From contig LRSR01013643.1 of the NCBI GenBank assembly GCA_001579985.1, positions 1-34,002 of the forward strand: a DNA stretch of 34,002 bases, read 5' to 3'. How positions within the stretch are numbered: the stretch's first letter is position 1; each line of letters begins with the position of its first letter. The notes beneath the pieces are model-generated. The model had not been told where the DNA came from. It searched no databases and saw nothing but the letters and a program-made list of their open reading frames with translations. This document shows, piece after piece, positions 7,791-18,960 of the stretch. The position numbers were made by a program, and so were the translations under genes. This DNA is from Hypsibius dujardini (lineage: Eukaryota; Tardigrada; Eutardigrada; Parachela; Hypsibiidae).

Positions 7791-9900
7791 CAAGCGCGCA
7801 GACAGCCAGGCAGATGGACAGACAGATTCAGACAGACCCACAGACAAGCAGACAGACAGACAGACCTAAGATCAATATCTCTTTCCCTGCATTTTCAGAA
7901 AGGTTCGAAGAGGGGTGGGCCGTCATTCCGGGCGCGGCCAGCATCCAAGTGGAGGACTCACTTGACAGCGACGATGCTGGTCTTCTCCCATCTGACTTTG
8001 ACCAACCCATTGCCGACTCTGATGAGGACGTGCCTCTGCTGGCTCAGCTGTCTTCCTATAGCACTACAGGAAAGGTGACGTGGTACGGCGATTTCGTCCG
8101 CGGCTGCCTGCCACGAGAAATCTATCACTTTAAGCGTCTGACCACCTGGAAGAAGATTGTCTGCATCGTCTGTGTAAGTGCGAACATGCAGGCACTAGCA
8201 GATAGACGTATAGGCTATTAGACAAGCAGACCGACAGACAGCTAGACAAACAGGCAGACGGACTGAAAGAGAATAATACGCGCATGCAGAGAGATGGAGG
8301 CAAATCCAGACAAATAGGCATTTAATCTGTGTTACATGATTAACTTGAATTATTTGCAGGTACCTTTCGAAATCATCCTCAACCTGACAGTTCCGGTCGT
8401 ATTGGATGTCAAGGACGACCCCAAGCGCGGCTGGCATAAGATCCTGCGCGTGGTTAACTGCGTGACGCTGCCGATGTTGGTCGCCGTTCTCCTTCCGGGA
8501 GGTATGATGGTGATGAAGCAGTTCAATGCCTGAATTAACCTTTTTTTCCGAAACTGTCATGGGTATTGGATCCTGTGATTGCTTCGCCCCTTCCGGTGTT
8601 GATTGTATCCGGTCTCCCGTGGGATCATTTAAATGTCTGGAAATTTTGTGTTTAAATCGGCCTTTCGGATTACCTGACACCCTGTCTGCCTTTAACGTGG
8701 AGCCTTTTACGCCTGTTCCAACAAAGAAGTTTGACGCAATCGCTGTATCCTCTTTTTCACAGATATGAACAACAAGGTCGGAGGCGTCTTCCCATCCCTG
8801 GCGTTGGCGTTGATTATCGCCCTTCTCGTAGCCGCTACAGTCTTCTTCACGTCAAGTGTCAACACCCCGCCCTGGTACCACGTTGTAAGTCTCGGTGGCA
8901 GCTGGATGATTTACACTTTACAGATCAATGTCTTAATAAACTTTTTTGTGGCTTCTGTAGCTGTTTGCCTATATTGGCTTCTTCGGTTCCTGTGTCTGGG
9001 TCTACCTCACAGCCAACGAAATTGTGGCGTCTCTGCAGACACTGGGTATCGCGCTAAACATCAGTACTACCATTCTTGGCTTGACAGTGCTTGCCTGGGG
9101 CAACAGCATTCCTGGTTCGTGTGTGTGTGTCTGTGTGTGTCTGTCTTTTTGTCTGCCTATTTGTCTGTTCGTCTTCTTCGCTGCCTTTTGTCTGTCTGTT
9201 TATCTCTCTGCCTCTCTGTCTGCCTTCTTGTCTGTCTTCCTGTCTGCCATCTACTTCTCTTTCTATTTGCCTGCTTTTCTTCCTGCATGCCTTTTGTCTG
9301 TATGTTTGTTATCGGCCTTTACCGGTACGTGCGAATTACGTATGCGCAAGTACCCTCTGTTCGCTGTATATGTAACGAATTCAATTACAGACTTTATTGC
9401 CGATACGAGTATGGCACGGCGTGGAGCGCCCCGGGTGGGAATATCCGCCGTGATTGCCGGTCCCATGATGAGTAAGTGGTTGTTTAGGGGCGCAGCAGCG
9501 GCAGTTGTCCTCATCGAGGTCTCAATCCACACAACGCGCACTATTCTGTGTGTATTTCTGTCCTCGTAATACGGTGTCAGCTTTTACACGATTTTATTGC
9601 ATTTCTTTCTCACGTGGCTTTCCGATTACTGATTCCCCTCCTTCTTTCCCCCTAGATTTGCTCCTGGGGGTCGGAATTTCCTTCACCTTCGCCACCAGCA
9701 CAGAGAACCCGTTCCCGGTGAAGACGACTCCATTGACGTTGCTGTCGGTCGGGACGCTTCTCCTCTCACTGGTCTTCTCCTTTGTCTTTGTGACGGTGTC
9801 CAAGTTCCACGTGGGACGACTGTATGGGGGCCTGTTGTTGGGCCTTTACGTGGTCTTTCTCTCGCTGGCTTTACCTACCAGTTTAAATGTCTTGTTTTGA
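6023..9900 (+). CDS. SLC8B1: Mitochondrial Na+/Ca2+ (Li+) exchanger, NCLX type, 11 exons
   Basis: Exons: 6023-6079, 6336-6494, 6565-6617, 6904-7070, 7391-7630, 7899-8173, 8360-8501, 8763-8884, 8961-9114, 9391-9471, 9656-9900. All junctions close in phase and give 564 residues, against 584 in human NCLX. The two cation-exchanger alpha repeats are clear: GVTFLAFGNGAPDI (110-123) and GLTVLAWGNSIPDF (445-458), including the ion-binding Asn/Asp and Asn-Ser/Asp positions. Hydrophobic helices flank each repeat. Between them is an acidic cytosolic-type loop (about 240-290, SDSDED-like clusters) in the position of the NCLX regulatory loop. The family extrudes Ca2+ from the mitochondrial matrix in exchange for Na+ or Li+. 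The first exon (MLYGDTYLMSSS) has no obvious targeting peptide, so an upstream exon may be missing. The donor after exon 9 (gttcgt) is weak. The stop is TGA at 9898. Confidence 0.93.
6097..6294. repeat. Tandem duplication, two units of about 98-100 bp, in exchanger intron 1
   Basis: Unit 1 starts gacgtggtgctggt (6097) and unit 2 starts gacgtgttgctgct (6195). Both continue through gttgaatggggcgat, gcagttttgtattgtgg and ggttacg with scattered differences. This is a local duplication inside the intron, with no coding potential. Confidence 0.85.
7081..7170. repeat. (GTCT)n-(CTGC)n compound microsatellite, exchanger intron 4
   Basis: About nine uninterrupted GTCT units (7099-7136), preceded by more copies with one interruption, run directly into eight CTGC units (7137-7168). 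A looser TGTG/TCTG-rich tail follows to about 7290. The tract is complementary in sequence and in order to the tract in the next intron. Confidence 0.95.
7728..7866. repeat. (GACA)n-(GGCA)9-(GACA)n compound microsatellite, exchanger intron 5
   Basis: Short GACA runs (7728-7749) are followed by nine consecutive GGCA units (7757-7792) and then interrupted GACA copies up to 7865. The GGCA-then-GACA order is the reverse complement of the GTCT-then-CTGC tract in intron 4, so the two introns could pair across exon 5. Confidence 0.95.
8215..8262. repeat. Degenerate GACA/GGCA repeat, exchanger intron 6
   Basis: Interrupted gacaagcagaccgacagaca-type copies lie in intron 6. They have the same orientation as the intron 5 tract and are much shorter and more diverged. 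Confidence 0.8.
9115..9310. repeat. Degenerate TCTG/TGCC repeat, exchanger intron 9
   Basis: This tract starts directly at the weak gttcgt donor and consists of TGTG, TCTG and TGCC words interrupted by T-rich spacers. It has the same orientation as the intron 4 tract. The open reading frames through it are low-complexity artefacts. Confidence 0.85.
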
Positions 9901-12506
9901 TTTTGCTCTTGCCTCTCTGACTCCCAAATTCACAAATCTGTGATACCGTTGCGACTTTTAACCCGGCCTGGGGTTTATCTTCCTATGAGATTGAACTGAT
10001 TTTTCCTAGTCTGTGATTTCTGTTTTAAATAATGGTGCAATTTTTGCAGAGATTTTTTTACACTCTAGTAAGCAATAAGCAGAGTCTCTGATTCGTTCGT
10101 TTACTAGCGTACAATTGTCTTATTATTGACTGTTGAATATTAGTTGTGTAAGAACTAAGAATTTGACCATGACTAAGAATTTTATTATTAACTGTTGAAA
10201 GATGACTTTATTACGCCATGAAACGGAAACTCGCAACAATTTATGCTTTCCTACAGAGATGGCCAAAAACTAAGCTTAATTCACTAATTAGTTTTATCAT
10301 CAGTTAAAGTTAGCGACATCTTTAAAGAGTTTTGGTCTAGTCTTTGTTAGTGACTAAGATAGTCAAAATTAGCTGATGTAAACCTTTGTTTTGTAGTTTT
10401 GCCAATTTAATCTTTAGAGACAAATACTTCTAATTTTTTTCAGAAATTAAAAAAACCAAAACTTAACAATTAGTGACTAAGCATTTTATCTTGATTAATT
10501 TTACTTTTTTTGTTCTTACCTACTTTCTTTCTACAAGGCGTTTGCTACTAGCAATTTTTGTTACTCATACTTTATTACTAGTAATTCGTTGCTATTAACT
10601 TTTGTTAATAATAATTGACCAGCTACCCGCATGAATGTAGAGTCAAGACATACATAGAGCGCTCAACAGAATACTGTCTAGATAACGCATACTTTGTATG
10701 TTAACCCGGCCAGGAAGTGTTGATCCCGATCTGTGGTGAGGCTTCATCTGTCACAAAACCCACCAAAAATTGGGACGCCTCATCGGGATATCATGTTCGA
10801 TTAGCACGACATCGTCATCATTCATCATGCATCTTTCACACACACACACGCACACACACACATGTCAAGACAACGTATTACAGCCATACATTTTCCCTCT
10901 ATAATCAAAAACAGTAGTGCGTCTCAAATCCAGGGCCACCATACTTGAGACACATCAAACTTCATTCTTACTGACGCCTTGTCTGAATGGACAGACATCG
11001 TTACAACTTACAAGACTGGTCAAGGCGTAAAATCAGTCTACTCCGATCGACATTTCTGAATTAATTACAGATGATGATAGCAGCATGTACTAATGTATGG
11101 ATATACGCTTCGGCTGTCCCTGTTGGCTGTAACTATATGCGAGTGCTTGACAGTTTTGTTCGAGCATATGCGCATCATAATTTGCTTGTGTCGGGCATGT
11201 TAAAAAACACCCAAAAGCTTGTATACTTATTATCCTCCCCCGGGCTGGGTCATTACAGGGTTCGGTCTACTTCCGTTTGAGGGGCCTCTCCTGCTATTCA
11301 CCACTAAAATTGATAGGGAATGGCAGGGGAAAAAACCGAGACACAGCTGTTAAGGGAAAACGCCTTCTTTGTGTTGTGGAGCTCTACGAGATAAATTTAA
11401 GGAACATCGGGGACAGGAAGAAGGGAAATCATTATGCGGGATGCGTGGTGGTGTATGTGTGTATGTGACATGTGTGGTTGTGTGGTCGCAGAGCCGCGCT
11501 CAAATGTGTGTTGTAAGGGTTGGGTGGTGTTGGACGGTCGGTCGGTCGGTCTCGCGGTGGATGCGGCAGCCTATGCGTGAAATTCCGCCCGGAATGGACA
11601 GCGGAATAATTGCGGCCCTCATGGGATCTAATCAACCAGAATGTTGTCGCGCCCGCTTTTAGGCGCGTCGATTGAGGGACCCAGCTGTGGGTATCCGGCT
11701 GTCAGAGGATCATCTGCGTCTGCATCGACCGCGATGTTATTTCTGGGCAGGGGAGATAATTCTAACCGTGACAAGGATGTGTTTTGTTTAGACTTTCCTT
11801 GGTCAGATCAGAAATGGAAATCTTGCCATGCTATAAAACTTCAATTATAAATAAAATGGGTAAAATTTTGGCGTTTGGTTCGGGCCTTGTTCCTCCTGGA
11901 TCTTTCCACCTACCTAGTTAATTACCCTCACTCTTGCCCTTATAATTGAGCTAGCTACACTTGCCATTGTACAGTATTATTATAGAAAACAAAACAAAAT
12001 TTCGTAAAACAAAAAAGGTTGCTTCGTTGCGGCTCATTTTCTGGACAGAATGTATGGCAATTTGCCTTTGCAATACCAACGCTCAAAATTTCGGTATTAC
12101 AGTCGCTTGACGTCGGCACTGTCAAGAGAGCGGCGCCCGATGTGTTCGTTATCACATTTTCTCTTTCAATTAACCCACAATAGCATCAGTTACGTCGCAC
12201 GAGATATCAGTATCTTTTAAAAGATCATCAACCATCACCTGACCGTCATACCACCCATTACACCGTGTATACCATGAACTCCCTGGACCAATGGGCGTGT
12301 CCCACGTGTGAAAGCCCAACACCGTACAGCAGCACCTCGAAAGAATATGCTCAATCAAGGAACCCAGTCGGTAACAGACAAGAGCTATCTCAACGTACTC
12401 TAACCGCGGCATCCTTTACATATACTATACTCTCGACACATTGTCAAGACGTCGTTTACGTGAGAGAAGAGAGAGAGAAAACTCTAACCCTCACCCTCAC
12501 ACGCAC
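9901..12506. other. Exchanger 3' region and intergenic space
   Basis: 9901-10620 is very AT-rich, with several scattered 'gactaag' and 'attattaactgttga' words and small palindromes such as ATTACTAGTAAT (10574-10585). A CA-rich microsatellite lies at about 10837-10864 and a GGTC run (tcggtcggtcggtct) at about 11538-11553. I found no coding exon or RNA gene that I can support in 9901-12506. Confidence 0.45.
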
Positions 12507-13257
12507 CCGTACTGTAGAGCAGGGGCTCGTTTAGGGTCCTTTAAGTCAGAACCACGACCCTTCATGGTAGGGCTGGGAGTGGGCAAAGGTGCAAATCTAT
12601 TTATTTCAAAATTAAACTCAAAACTTTGCCCATTGTTCCTTATAATTTTAAACCTTGTGGGGGTACAGGGGTTTGCTTTCCAAGCCCCCAGGCAGAGATT
12701 CATTGAAAGAAAATATTTAATTAACACAAAACGTAATAATGCATCGGTTAAAAGATAATAAAAATTTAGCCATAGCACTGAGCGTGAGAAAAGTGTGCAG
12801 ACATGAGTCACATCCACAACTGAAGTATCAAGAATCGAGTAAATTAGTCAGAATGATTTCGGGCTTTAGGTTTACAAGATAAATTAATCACTGCCCCCAG
12901 AATTTCAAATTATTTTGAAAAACTCAAATTTTCCCATCAAATGTGGACCATTCTTGAATTCTTTTAGCCTGCCATTTGCTGTCACTACTAGGATGCGTAT
13001 ATTGGACCTCAACAAATTAAAAATTTGATAGAAAATTGGAATTTTCTGAAATTTTTTTGATATCACAGGAGCTTTCGGAAATTAGACCCCCACACCCCAC
13101 AAGTTTTAAAATAATCAGAAGAAAAGCCCAATTTGTGGTTCAATTTAAAGAAAGTGCATTCTGCCCCCTTTGCCCACTCTCTGCCCTATCACCAGGGGTT
13201 CTGGTTTCAACTTGTAAGGACCCTAAACGAGCCCATGCACGGAGCCGTACTGTAGAG
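12507..13257. mobile_element. Foldback MITE, 'GGCTCGTTTAG' family, copy 1
   Basis: The left end from 12524 reads GGCTCGTTTAGGGTCCTT. The right end, on the opposite strand from 13233, reads GGCTCGTTTAGGGTCCTT. Similarity continues inward for roughly 80 bases, including TAGGGC and GTGGGCAAAGG. The interior is AT-rich and non-coding. A 13-base direct repeat, CCGTACTGTAGAG, flanks the unit at 12507-12519 and 13245-13257. It lies 4 and 11 bases outside the inverted repeats, so it is a possible but imperfectly placed target duplication. A second copy with the same ends and similar interior is at 28135-28639. Confidence 0.85.
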
Positions 13258-14079
13258 AGCTCTCTCTCCACCCATCCATCCGTCGAGTCCGTCAGTTAAC
13301 TTATCTTTCGTGCATCGTATCGTGTGCGACTGTGTTGTGTGTGTGGCCATTGACTGCCCGCCCTGCTTCAGAGGTCGCTCCGGCGGAAACGTCACGCAGA
13401 AAGGGGTAGTACAAATAGCGCGGGTACACACCGGCGACGACCCACAGCAGCATCAGTTACCATCGGGGGGAATTGAATGCCATATAGCGTGTGTATGTGC
13501 GTGTCTTGTTGGGTTTCCAGTTGCACGGCACGACACACGGACACACACACACCATCATATCTCGAGAGCGGCCTTATTCTTACCTTGGCATACATTCATT
13601 TTCTCGCTCTCGCCCGCTTTCACGACGACGACGCACACCGGCTCTTGACTTGAATTATATTTATATTTATTATTTATTATTCATATAATTATGTCCAAGT
13701 CGCGCCAGTAAATGTCATCGGAATAGTCGAATTTCTACTCTCTTTTCAGACGCGCGTTAATTATATTTATTATTATTCGGCAAGAGTTGTCTCCGTTTCT
13801 CTCGACACTGGTGAATATATTTTTCATCTAGTCTTTTACACTCCTCCCCACGGTGATTCTGTGATGTGTCACAGACAGTAGTAAACTGACCGAACGACCA
13901 TCTCTCTCTCTCGAGTGCCATTTCTCACGGGGGTAATTTACCGGTCTGCTGTTTCACTTTTTTTCCTACAATTGTTTTTGTTCGGACTAACGCGCCCGCG
14001 CATCACCAGCTTTTTTGTTCACCGCTGTTTTTTTTCACAACTTGTCGCCGCTTTTCTACAACCCACGCCGCTCGGACGA
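13258..14079. other. Upstream and 5' UTR region of the PP1-inhibitor gene
   Basis: No separate gene is seen. The open frame of the PP1 inhibitor continues upstream to 13915 only through a GTG, and the hydrophobic peptide this would add (LFFLQLFLFGL) does not resemble the family. I therefore treat it as leader sequence. A TC-rich tract lies at 13902-13914 and AT-rich sequence at 13655-13690. The promoter cannot be placed. Confidence 0.45.
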
Positions 14080-14643
14080 ATGATTAAAATAATGGACCGT
14101 ATTTCGACGAAGAAGCTGGTGGAGCAGACGGCGGCCCTCTCCCTGGCCAGCTCCAAAGGTAGTGCCGGCAGTGATGCGGGAAGCCGGGTCGGCTTCTCCC
14201 TCAATGGCGGCGAGAAGGTGGTGAAAATTGAGAACGACCGGAAAAAGTACCTCACCGCCAAGTACGGCCAGCACCAAATGGCGCTGATTAAGAAACGGCT
14301 GAACGTGGAATTATGGCTGATTGAGGAGCTGCAGCTGCTGTATCCGGCGCCCTCGCCGCCGCCGCCGAAAGAAACGAGTAGCAACACCCTTCCTGCCGCT
14401 GTTGGAGCTGGCGGTGGTCAGACCTCGTCGAACAACAACCATCACCAGCACAGTCATTACAGCAGCAGTACGGGCAGTTCATGCCTCGCAGAGTGCGACA
14501 TCGATTTGGATGATCTGCTTGACCTTGAGCGCGATGAGGAGCGCAGGCGGTTCCTGCGTGGCAAGCTGGCGGACTGTCCGCAGCCGGCGCTGATTGTGGC
14601 GCGATTCATCGAGGATGTCCTGCTGAAGGCCAAGTCCCTCTGA
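14080..14643 (+). CDS. PPP1R14: Protein phosphatase 1 inhibitor, PPP1R14 (CPI-17/PHI-1) family, intronless
   Basis: From ATG 14080 the frame gives 187 residues; ATG 14092 is an equally possible start. Residues 56-89 (KKYLTAKYG, then KKRLNVELWLIEELQLLYP) match the PP1-inhibitory PHIN domain. Thr59 sits where CPI-17 has the activating phospho-Thr38 before the VKY-type motif. The rest of the domain (CDIDLDDLLDL at 139-149, RRRFLRGKLADC, VARFIEDVLLKAKSL at 173-187) follows after an insertion of about 50 residues rich in Pro, Ser, Asn and His. The phosphorylated domain inhibits myosin phosphatase/PP1 in animals and so raises myosin light-chain phosphorylation. The N-terminus (1-50) is Ser/Gly-rich and variable. 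Vertebrate relatives are split by introns; here the whole domain is one exon, so an old retrocopy or intron loss is possible. I am sure of the family, not of the orthologue. Confidence 0.9.
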   Translation: MIKIMDRISTKKLVEQTAALSLASSKGSAGSDAGSRVGFSLNGGEKVVKIENDRKKYLTAKYGQHQMALIKKRLNVELWLIEELQLLYPAPSPPPPKETSSNTLPAAVGAGGGQTSSNNNHHQHSHYSSSTGSSCLAECDIDLDDLLDLERDEERRRFLRGKLADCPQPALIVARFIEDVLLKAKSL

Positions 14644-14668
14644 GGCACACAGACATGCGGGCAGGCGC

Positions 14669-14694
14669 ATGCAGATGATGATGATGATGATGAT
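14669..14694. repeat. (ATG)n/(GAT)n microsatellite in the PP1-inhibitor 3' UTR
   Basis: Consecutive GAT triplets begin about 30 bases after the stop codon. A possible AATAAA polyadenylation hexamer on the plus strand lies at about 15348 (ttggaataaaat). Confidence 0.85.
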
Positions 14695-17600
14695 CAAAGG
14701 GAAGAGAAATTCTACATATGTGATGATATCATTATTATGCAGTGTGTGTATGTGGGTGCCGTGCCGCTGTTTATGACGCTGCCGAGGGATTTGGCGTTTT
14801 CCCACCGGAGCAAAGCGTTTGAGGAGAAATAGCACACACACGTCACACGGCGCTTTGTTTGCTCTTTTTTTCTTGTCTCCTCTCGTCGCGATAATCCATC
14901 GGCGGTGGTTTAGTGATGAGAGAGGTCCCGGCACCTTTGACTTCAGACAGCCTCTGTTGGATATGGTGGTATATGGCGGCAGGGTGGATTAACTAAGCTC
15001 ATCACAAACCTCATTGGCGAAAGTGGATTATTCTTTTTCTCCCGGCTTTCGCTCGTTAATTTTTTCTGGGTTTCGGGTGGCGCGTGTGCTTTGCTTGTTT
15101 ACACTGGCGGACATGAAGGACCGGAAGACGGGTGTGTATGGGATACTACATGTGCTGATCAGGGGTGAAGTACAGTCGACCTTCTGACTTCTTTTTTTTG
15201 CGGAAAGATCGTCCAATGGAGGCTCCTTTTTTGCTGGCATGTGTACATCGAAAACAATGTTTGGTTTTTCTGCTAGTCCGCTGACTGTTTGTATATTTGA
15301 ACGGGGAATTTTTTTATGTGACGCCAAAGACGCGATTTCGTTTTGGAATAAAATACAATACAATAAAATCAAACTTGATAATGATCCCAACAACCGAATA
15401 TTTACATGTACTTCTGTAGCAGAGGCATGATAAAGTAGCGATCGGTTCTTTTTTTTATTCTGTAGGGACCAGAATTACATAGCGGGAGTTAGACATTGTC
15501 TTGAAAATAGTTTTGGCGGGCTAAGCAAGGGCAAGAGTAGTCCTGATGAGTTTAGGAGTTATGGACTGTAAACACCACCCGTTTTATGGTGAAATAATTT
15601 ATGTAATATGTCAATCTTGGTTGGGCATATAAATACGTAATTTATTGTGGGCTGATTGGCAAGATGTCGGAAAGTTTTACAGCAGTATACCGGAAAAGGA
15701 AACACGACAATCTCGTAAACCAGTATCTGTAGGAGATTACATTGGAGGTTGTTATCGGGTTGACCCTATCAGAAACAGTGTGGGAATATATGTAAACTTC
15801 AGCCCGGAATAGAATAGTCTCGGGTCGAAGGTCGCCGTCGCAATAAATTCCGCTATTTGAATATGAGATTATGCAAAATGATTGCAGTAGATTCGCATGA
15901 CAAACCACATTGATGCTCTGTACAGTGTTTGTCTTGTCGTGCCATTTGACGTCGTCGGTACTTAATTGCTTGCGTAGGTTGATCAGTCAAAAGATTTCGC
16001 ACCGGAAATTATTTTTCAAGTGACTTTCATACAGTAAGCGTTCGTTATTCTCCTCAAGCGACGCAGACTCCAAAGCAGCCACATCCTTGGAGTCCCCAAC
16101 TACTGTACTAGGGCTGGCATAAAATATTGTAGAGTCTTTGCTCTTGCCGCAGAAGTTACTGAAAACAGGAATTGACTTTAGAAATGTTTTGGGCAATGAG
16201 TTTGCATGTATTTAAACTTAATTTGAAACTCCTCCAACAAAAACTGTGGTTTGGACGATCTGTTTTACAAAACGTGGCAATTTTTACCCGCCAAATTTGG
16301 CCAAATGTACACATCGTGCTTTGGACCACGCCCACCGTCTGCGTACCCGAAACGAGGAAACGCTAACTGTATACTGTTTTGACATGTTTCCGCTACCAAG
16401 AGCGCTCTTCACGTGTTTGTTAAGTGCAGCAGGGCATTTTGTAAAAAAACATTTCTCACGGCAAATTCACTTAGGAGTAACTTTTCGCACATAAAAGGCG
16501 ATGTGGCTCCTCTCCTACACCAATTCGGGTTTCATAGACAGCCGCTATTTTGTTACAAATAATAAGAAAGATAATTTCCTTGCTACAAGGTTTACAGGAA
16601 AACTTACTGGCGAGGCACGATCTCAAAGGTAAATGAATGTCAATCACCCGAATCAAGCAATCAGTCTTTCGATTTACTGTATAAAGGCAGAATCGGCCGT
16701 TTTCAGTCAGCGATCCTAGGAAGGTATCCTCCGAGCGCTCTTGAACTTCTTTGATTACTACATTATTCGGGGTCTATTTTGGTTGTTTTCGCCATTAATA
16801 TAGTTTGCTTGAGTCGCACTCAGTTTGCGCGGCGACTGTTTGAAAACTATGCAACCCCTGTACTTCGCTACACGCGGTACAGTACGAGTAACATGAGGAT
16901 GGTAAGGCCCGCAATGTACTGTACAGTACACTAAGATCGCGTATTCATAACGACAGCTCATGCGCGGGCGAGTTCGCCGCTATTTCAGCTGATGAGGATT
17001 GAGGATGAGGATGAGAAGCCACCCCTTTTCCTGTTGGCCTCTCGTCCAGCGCAGCACAGGCAATCAACTGTCTCTTTATGGTATATACTACAGCACGCGG
17101 TCTACCCAGAATGTGGGAGACATGACATGTAAGTCCCATTAAAACATTGAGACACACTTTCTCACTCCCTCTCTCGCGAATTTTTCAGCTCATTGGTGCT
17201 ACGTGGGACCACTCGGCCGGATATTCAATTCTCCATACAATGAATTGAGGTTGCATGGTGCTGCACTGTAATGGGAGGTTTCGGTGCGCAGCTGTTGCAA
17301 TGCCGGCTGTTGTGCATTCAGCTGCAAACGGAGGGGAAAGTAACGCGATCCTCGCTCATCATTTAACGACGTCGTGCACGACGGACTGTTCGCATATACA
17401 CATGCATATACGGCGACCTCCTTTTTTACGCGCGAGGCAGACGGTTTTGCACTTTATTATTGTGTAGAATGTGGCGACTGAATTTAAAAGATGGATTACT
17501 TGGGCCATCTCGCGCAGGCAAATGCGCGTTGCCTTTCAAATGGCGGCAAAATTCTACGTGTGTTTTTTTTCGTTGTTGATTTAATCGGGGAGGAGGCGGC

Positions 17601-18149
17601 GACGCGGCAATTGGCCGAGTTAGGCTGCCTCGTTCGACCCAGGAATGTGATACTATTAACCCTCGAAAGCCCGCGGCTGCTCCAGATTTTTTTGTCCGCT
17701 GTCGGTCTGTCGGGCAAAAGGACAAACAAATTTGTGGACCGAGAGTGGAGCAAAGGGTATTAGGTCCAGGACGAGAGTGAGACATGAAATCAGCCATATA
17801 GATCTAGGAAAATGGGCGTGAAGAAGTGCGCTCTCTGTGAAGGAAGGAAAAATGGGAAGAAGTGCATGTGTGTATGTATGTATATGCAATATATATGAGC
17901 GTGTCTATCATCCAGACACTAATAAAGTTAGCCAAATATTTGTGCCTCGAGGGTCAGACATAGGCTGCTCTCTGCTGTGCTGTTGGGGCGGGGGAGGTAG
18001 AGGATGAGTGTGTGTGTCAACAGGATCCTCGATATGATTGCTTTTTCTACTCTGTGGGAAGGCACTTTACGCTGGAGCTTTGCGCGCGACCAACACTTGG
18101 TTAGGATTATATATTGGGGGGAGGAGGAGGGGGGAGAGGGTAGGTACCC
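14695..18149. other. Long intergenic region, no supported gene
   Basis: Neither strand has a frame with a recognisable domain or a convincing chain of spliced exons. Antisense frames opposite the PP1 inhibitor (for example 14479-14934) are shadows. A perfect 16-base palindrome, TGTACTGTACAGTACA, lies at 16915-16930, with a related GGTACAGTACG at about 16876. A G-rich tract lies at about 18114-18140. Confidence 0.45.
16915..16930. repeat. Perfect 16-bp palindrome
   Basis: TGTACTGTACAGTACA is self-complementary with no loop. The core word TACTGTA/TACAGTA recurs around the window. Confidence 0.85.
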
Positions 18150-18960
18150 TTGACGGGACTGGCGCCAACAAATTTCGTACCCGGACATATGGTATCCGAC
18201 AATTCGCCCGTATAGACAAATCCTATCTAGCGACAATTCGTATCCCGACTACGCGCAGAAGTTTGGTTCTCTATTTTCAAGACGAAGCAAATCCATTCAA
18301 ATTCAGTCTTCTGACAATATATCCCAGATATTATTTACTTTTTAAAGGTACATCGAACCAGAATCCTGCCGGGAGTTCAGTAAAGATCACGCACTCAAAA
18401 TATTCAGCCGAATGTCTCTGAAGCATGTTAGTAGACAAGACTTTTCTCATTCCTTTCGTGCACGACGTCCCTGGCCTCTCTTCGCTCGACCGCGGGTAAC
18501 GTATCCTCCCGGCTTCACGGGACAGCTAAGCGCCGCCTCAGTACAGCACGCACACTCACACATAGGTTCAAATATACGGTGCAGACGCGGGCGGAATGCA
18601 CGCCCTAGGGCATAAACTTTCCTTGAGGTCGGGAGGATACGCTACGAAGAAGCGTATTCATATGCGTATACTGGAGGCGATCGTATTAAGACCACGCTGT
18701 CAGTGTTGCGATCGCACTTCGCACGACTACCGTTTCCGGCGTTTAGAATACCAGTTGTACCTCTGTACGGAATGTCTGAGTTCGAATTGTCCTAGTACGA
18801 CTTTGTCAACTGATACGAAATGTCTGTAAATATGTTAAGTCTAGATACAGATTGAGAGGTACGAATTGTCTAGATACTACTTGTCTGGGTACGATCGGTC
18901 CGCGCACGGGGGGGGGGACCTCACCGTACGGCGCGGTGACTGTTGGGCGCCTCTTCCGTC
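18150..18960. mobile_element. Foldback element with degenerate 15-17 bp subrepeats, copy A
   Basis: The right arm (about 18755-18905) consists of degenerate units of the form GTC-n-nnn-TACGAATT, for example gttcgaattgtcc, gtacgactttgtc, gatacgaaatgtctg and ggtacgaattgtct. The left arm (about 18165-18245) carries the same units in reverse complement (cgacaattcgtatcccgac). The interior includes the pair gtaacgtatcctcccg (18496) and cgggaggatacgctac (18630) as a further inverted repeat. The block acttcgcacgactaccgtttccggcg leads into the right arm. Long inverted repeats built from short tandem units are typical of foldback-type transposons. A small frame here (18596-18829) reads through the element and is not treated as a gene. 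Confidence 0.75.

Noticed and set aside
6865-7869. 334-codon plus-strand frame across exchanger exons and introns
   Set aside because: It reads through the TCTG repeats and is in the wrong frame for exon 4. The repeats simply lack stop codons.
12485-12500. ctaaccctcaccctcac, telomere-like repeat
   Set aside because: Only two or three imperfect units at an internal position beside an ordinary MITE.
13915-14079. N-terminal extension of the PP1 inhibitor with a hydrophobic stretch
   Set aside because: It begins at a GTG, not an ATG, and the added peptide does not resemble the family. It is better explained as 5' leader.
18755-18905. Regularly spaced short repeats, possible CRISPR-like array
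   Set aside because: The units are degenerate, with no conserved repeat separated by unique spacers, and the genome is eukaryotic. It fits foldback-element arms.
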